A stretch of 64,000 nt of DNA, from positions 609,221 through 673,220 of the forward strand of contig VUYV01000068.1 of the NCBI GenBank assembly GCA_008711295.1, read 5' to 3'. A program made the translations under genes and the position numbers. How positions within the stretch are numbered: position 1 is the first letter of the stretch; the number at the start of each line of letters is the position of its first letter. The DNA comes from Anarhynchus alexandrinus (Eukaryota > Chordata > Aves > Charadriiformes > Charadriidae). The notes beneath the pieces were generated by a model that ran no database searches, was not told the DNA's origin, and saw nothing but the letters and a program-made list of their open reading frames with translations. Shown piece by piece: positions 62,101 to 64,000 of the stretch.

Positions 62101-62639
62101 AAATATGCAAAAAGAGGGAATAATTAAGAGGGGATGCTGGAAGTCAACACTTGGGTTTTCAGATTCTCAGCCGTAACAGAGCAGGCAGAGGAACAGTAAT
62201 TCTTTTTATAGTAATTCTTAGTGCAAGACCACTGAAAGGTCTCAGTGTAGATAGTGGACACGCTGAAGCAGACACTACATAAACACATGGCAAGGAACAG
62301 TCCTCCCTCTGTCTCATCCAAACGAATAGAGAGTACAAGGAAATCAGATGTCTGTAGTGACTTGCTCAAAACCACAAAACAAATCTGCAGCAAAGCTACA
62401 AACCAAAGCCATATCTCCAAACGCCCAATTCTACTCTGACACCAGGAAAAAACTCTGGAAATCAACCCTATTCAATCTGCTGGTCAGACACATGCGCACA
62501 TTCTTTACTAAGCCTGCTGCAAGCTTACTTGTAATGATGTCCCCTTGCATCCCAAACAGGCTGCAGGGCTTGCACCTGCTCTTCAACTCTGCTATCATTT
62601 AATTAAATGGAAGACATTGATACCAAGCTGAAGGACATA

Positions 62640-63175
62640 TGGTTCCCTCCGTAGAGCAAGCCAAATTTCGGGATGTTTTATGAGCAGATAGGTCAAACAG
62701 GTGCTATGCTTGGGTAGATAAAAGGAGGTTTTGAGACACAGTAGCCTTGAATAGAGTAGATAAGGAGTATATGCAGGAATGAGCTAGTTTTGTGTAATTC
62801 AGTGTCGTCTAATTAGGCCAAAGGGCAAACTGAGCATGCGCGAAGACCAAGTTCAATCAGTGGACACAGTGAGGAAGACTATTGATGACCACCAGAGAGC
62901 CCTGGAAGACCACCAAAAGACATAAATGCACATGTGTCAAGGACATTTACATATATTAATGAGTTATGGCAATAGTATGAATATGTTAATAATTTCTCAG
63001 AAATCTAATCAATATGTATCTTTTGATTGCATATAATCTTTGTAGTTGAGCAAGTGGGCACGCACACTAGGTGGAGTGATCCCCTGTGCGCCCAGCGCTG
63101 CAATAAAGAATGCCTGCTTTCTAAAACTCCAGAATGAATCTTAGAGAGTTATCTTTTTGCCGACTTATGGTAACA
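62640..63175 (+). mobile_element. Solo LTR of an endogenous retrovirus, ERVL-like
   Basis: A 536-bp unit begins TGGTTCCCTCC and ends TGGTAACA, with the TG...CA ends of a retroviral LTR. It is flanked by identical 5-bp target duplications, ACATA at 62635-62639 and 63176-63180. A poly(A) signal AATAAA at 63102-63107, preceded by a GC-rich cgcccagcgctgc segment, marks the R/U5 region and gives the plus orientation. Unique sequence continues on both sides with no primer-binding site or internal genes, so this is a solo LTR left by recombination between two LTRs. A 5-bp duplication favours ERVL (class III) over ASLV/ERVK types (usually 6 bp). Family assignment is inferred. Confidence 0.8.
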
Positions 63176-64000
63176 ACATAAAACTACCAACCACATCAAT
63201 TAACTGCAGCAACAAAGAGTATAATGCTCTGGTTTTAACCCCAGGGATCTGGCGAACCACAACTGCTCGCTCCAGAATTCAGCAGTATTTAAAACATTAT
63301 CTGAGAGCAGCTGGAAAGAAAAATACTTAAAAACCAAAGAAACAAAAAGGTAGTTGTTTTGGGCTAACATTTGTCACTGTTTTTAGATTAAACTGTTGTT
63401 TTCTCTAACCTCCATACTTCTCTCATCTCTGAAGCAACCATGTTTGCTGTGGAGTAAACAACAAATACAAACTGAAGGGCAGGAAACATGACATCTTATG
63501 AAAATGCTTTTAAAACTTCTGGATACTGCTCTAGGACCCGCAGTGACCGGTGAAATTTCTTTATCCAAATCCCCCGAATGATTTAGAAGATGAAGAAGCT
63601 GTAACAATGGCTAAACAGCACAATTTCAGCATTTTTATCTTAATCCTAGTTATCTGAGGTAGAGCATTGCCCAAATATCCTGGTTTCTTAGATTTTTTCC
63701 TGTAGCGAGTTTCCACCTCGCTGCCACACAGCTGGAAACTGAGAAATGTGTACTTCGTACTGTTTACTTTCTCAGCTCCTTCATTAAAAGACTGTGAGCC
63801 CCACTGTGTAACAGAAGGGGAAAACGTTCACATCCTTCCATGTATCAGGGAAGCTCTCTGACACGGGACATCTTGATGGCTGAGTCATCCCATCTGTCCC
63901 AGACACCTCTCTGGCCAAAACGAGCTGAGATGATGGAGCGCTCCCCAAGAGGCAGTCCTTCAAGCAGCCAGAGCATCCTTAGCCCCTCAAGGAGGACGGG
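63176..64000 (-). other. SLC35F3: Presumed SLC35F3 intron to the window edge
   Basis: Unique sequence after the LTR target duplication. No exon or repeat recognised. Confidence 0.45.

Larger units (their letters stand above)
29122..62639 (-). other. SLC35F3: SLC35F3 long upstream intron, distal part (no coding exon found)
   Basis: About 33.5 kb with no exon I can support. I looked on the minus strand for the next SLC35F3 exon (expected to end ...QRYR before a phase-2 donor) and did not find it, so it probably lies beyond 64000; the human gene also has very long 5' introns. Identified contents are simple repeats, candidate regulatory motifs at about 33908-33959 and 40140-40147, and a possible CR1 scrap at 56715-56770. 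The intronic assignment is inferred from the gene's known structure. Confidence 0.6.

Noticed and set aside
1..64000. CRISPR arrays, tRNA or rRNA genes, prokaryotic operons, intact retroviral genes
   Set aside because: None seen. Introns, CR1 elements and the syntenic vertebrate genes show this is bird nuclear DNA, and the only retroviral trace is a solo LTR.

Overview
The window is vertebrate nuclear DNA, almost certainly from a bird. It contains intron-rich genes with GT/AG splice sites, several CR1 retrotransposons ending in the typical (ATTCTRTG)n tail, and compact spacing. Gene order matches the block homologous to human 1q42.2: TARBP1, COA6, SLC35F3. No operons, CRISPR arrays or prokaryotic features are present. 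The species cannot be decided from the sequence alone.

Layout. 1-1345 is the 3' end of TARBP1 (+): last intron with a CR1, last coding exon 955-1120, and poly(A) signals. 1860-3703 is COA6 (-), a complete two-exon gene encoding 79 residues, convergent with TARBP1. Its CpG-rich promoter (about 3710-4200) carries NRF1-, GABP/NRF2- and ERR-like sites. 4200-13470 is intergenic and holds an internally deleted CR1 (about 4725-5795), a very old CR1-like reverse-transcriptase relic (about 9090-9545) and a probable second CR1 scrap. 13470-27160 is the 3' part of SLC35F3 (-): a long 3'UTR and the last five coding exons, encoding about 291 C-terminal residues of a multi-pass membrane transporter. 27161-64000 is best read as the long intron upstream of those exons. 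It contains a CR1 with an assembly scar (a single N at 28689 flanked by a 129-bp direct duplication), simple repeats, candidate regulatory motifs, and an intact ERVL-like solo LTR with 5-bp target-site duplications (62640-63175).

The genes are linked by position rather than pathway. TARBP1 is a SPOUT-fold tRNA 2'-O-ribose methyltransferase, COA6 is an intermembrane-space factor for copper loading of cytochrome c oxidase, and SLC35F3 is a putative thiamine transporter. I found no convincing new biological system. The observations most worth a second look are the respiratory-gene promoter signature of COA6, the assembly duplication at the N, the solo LTR, the deep CR1 relic, and two candidate intronic regulatory elements.
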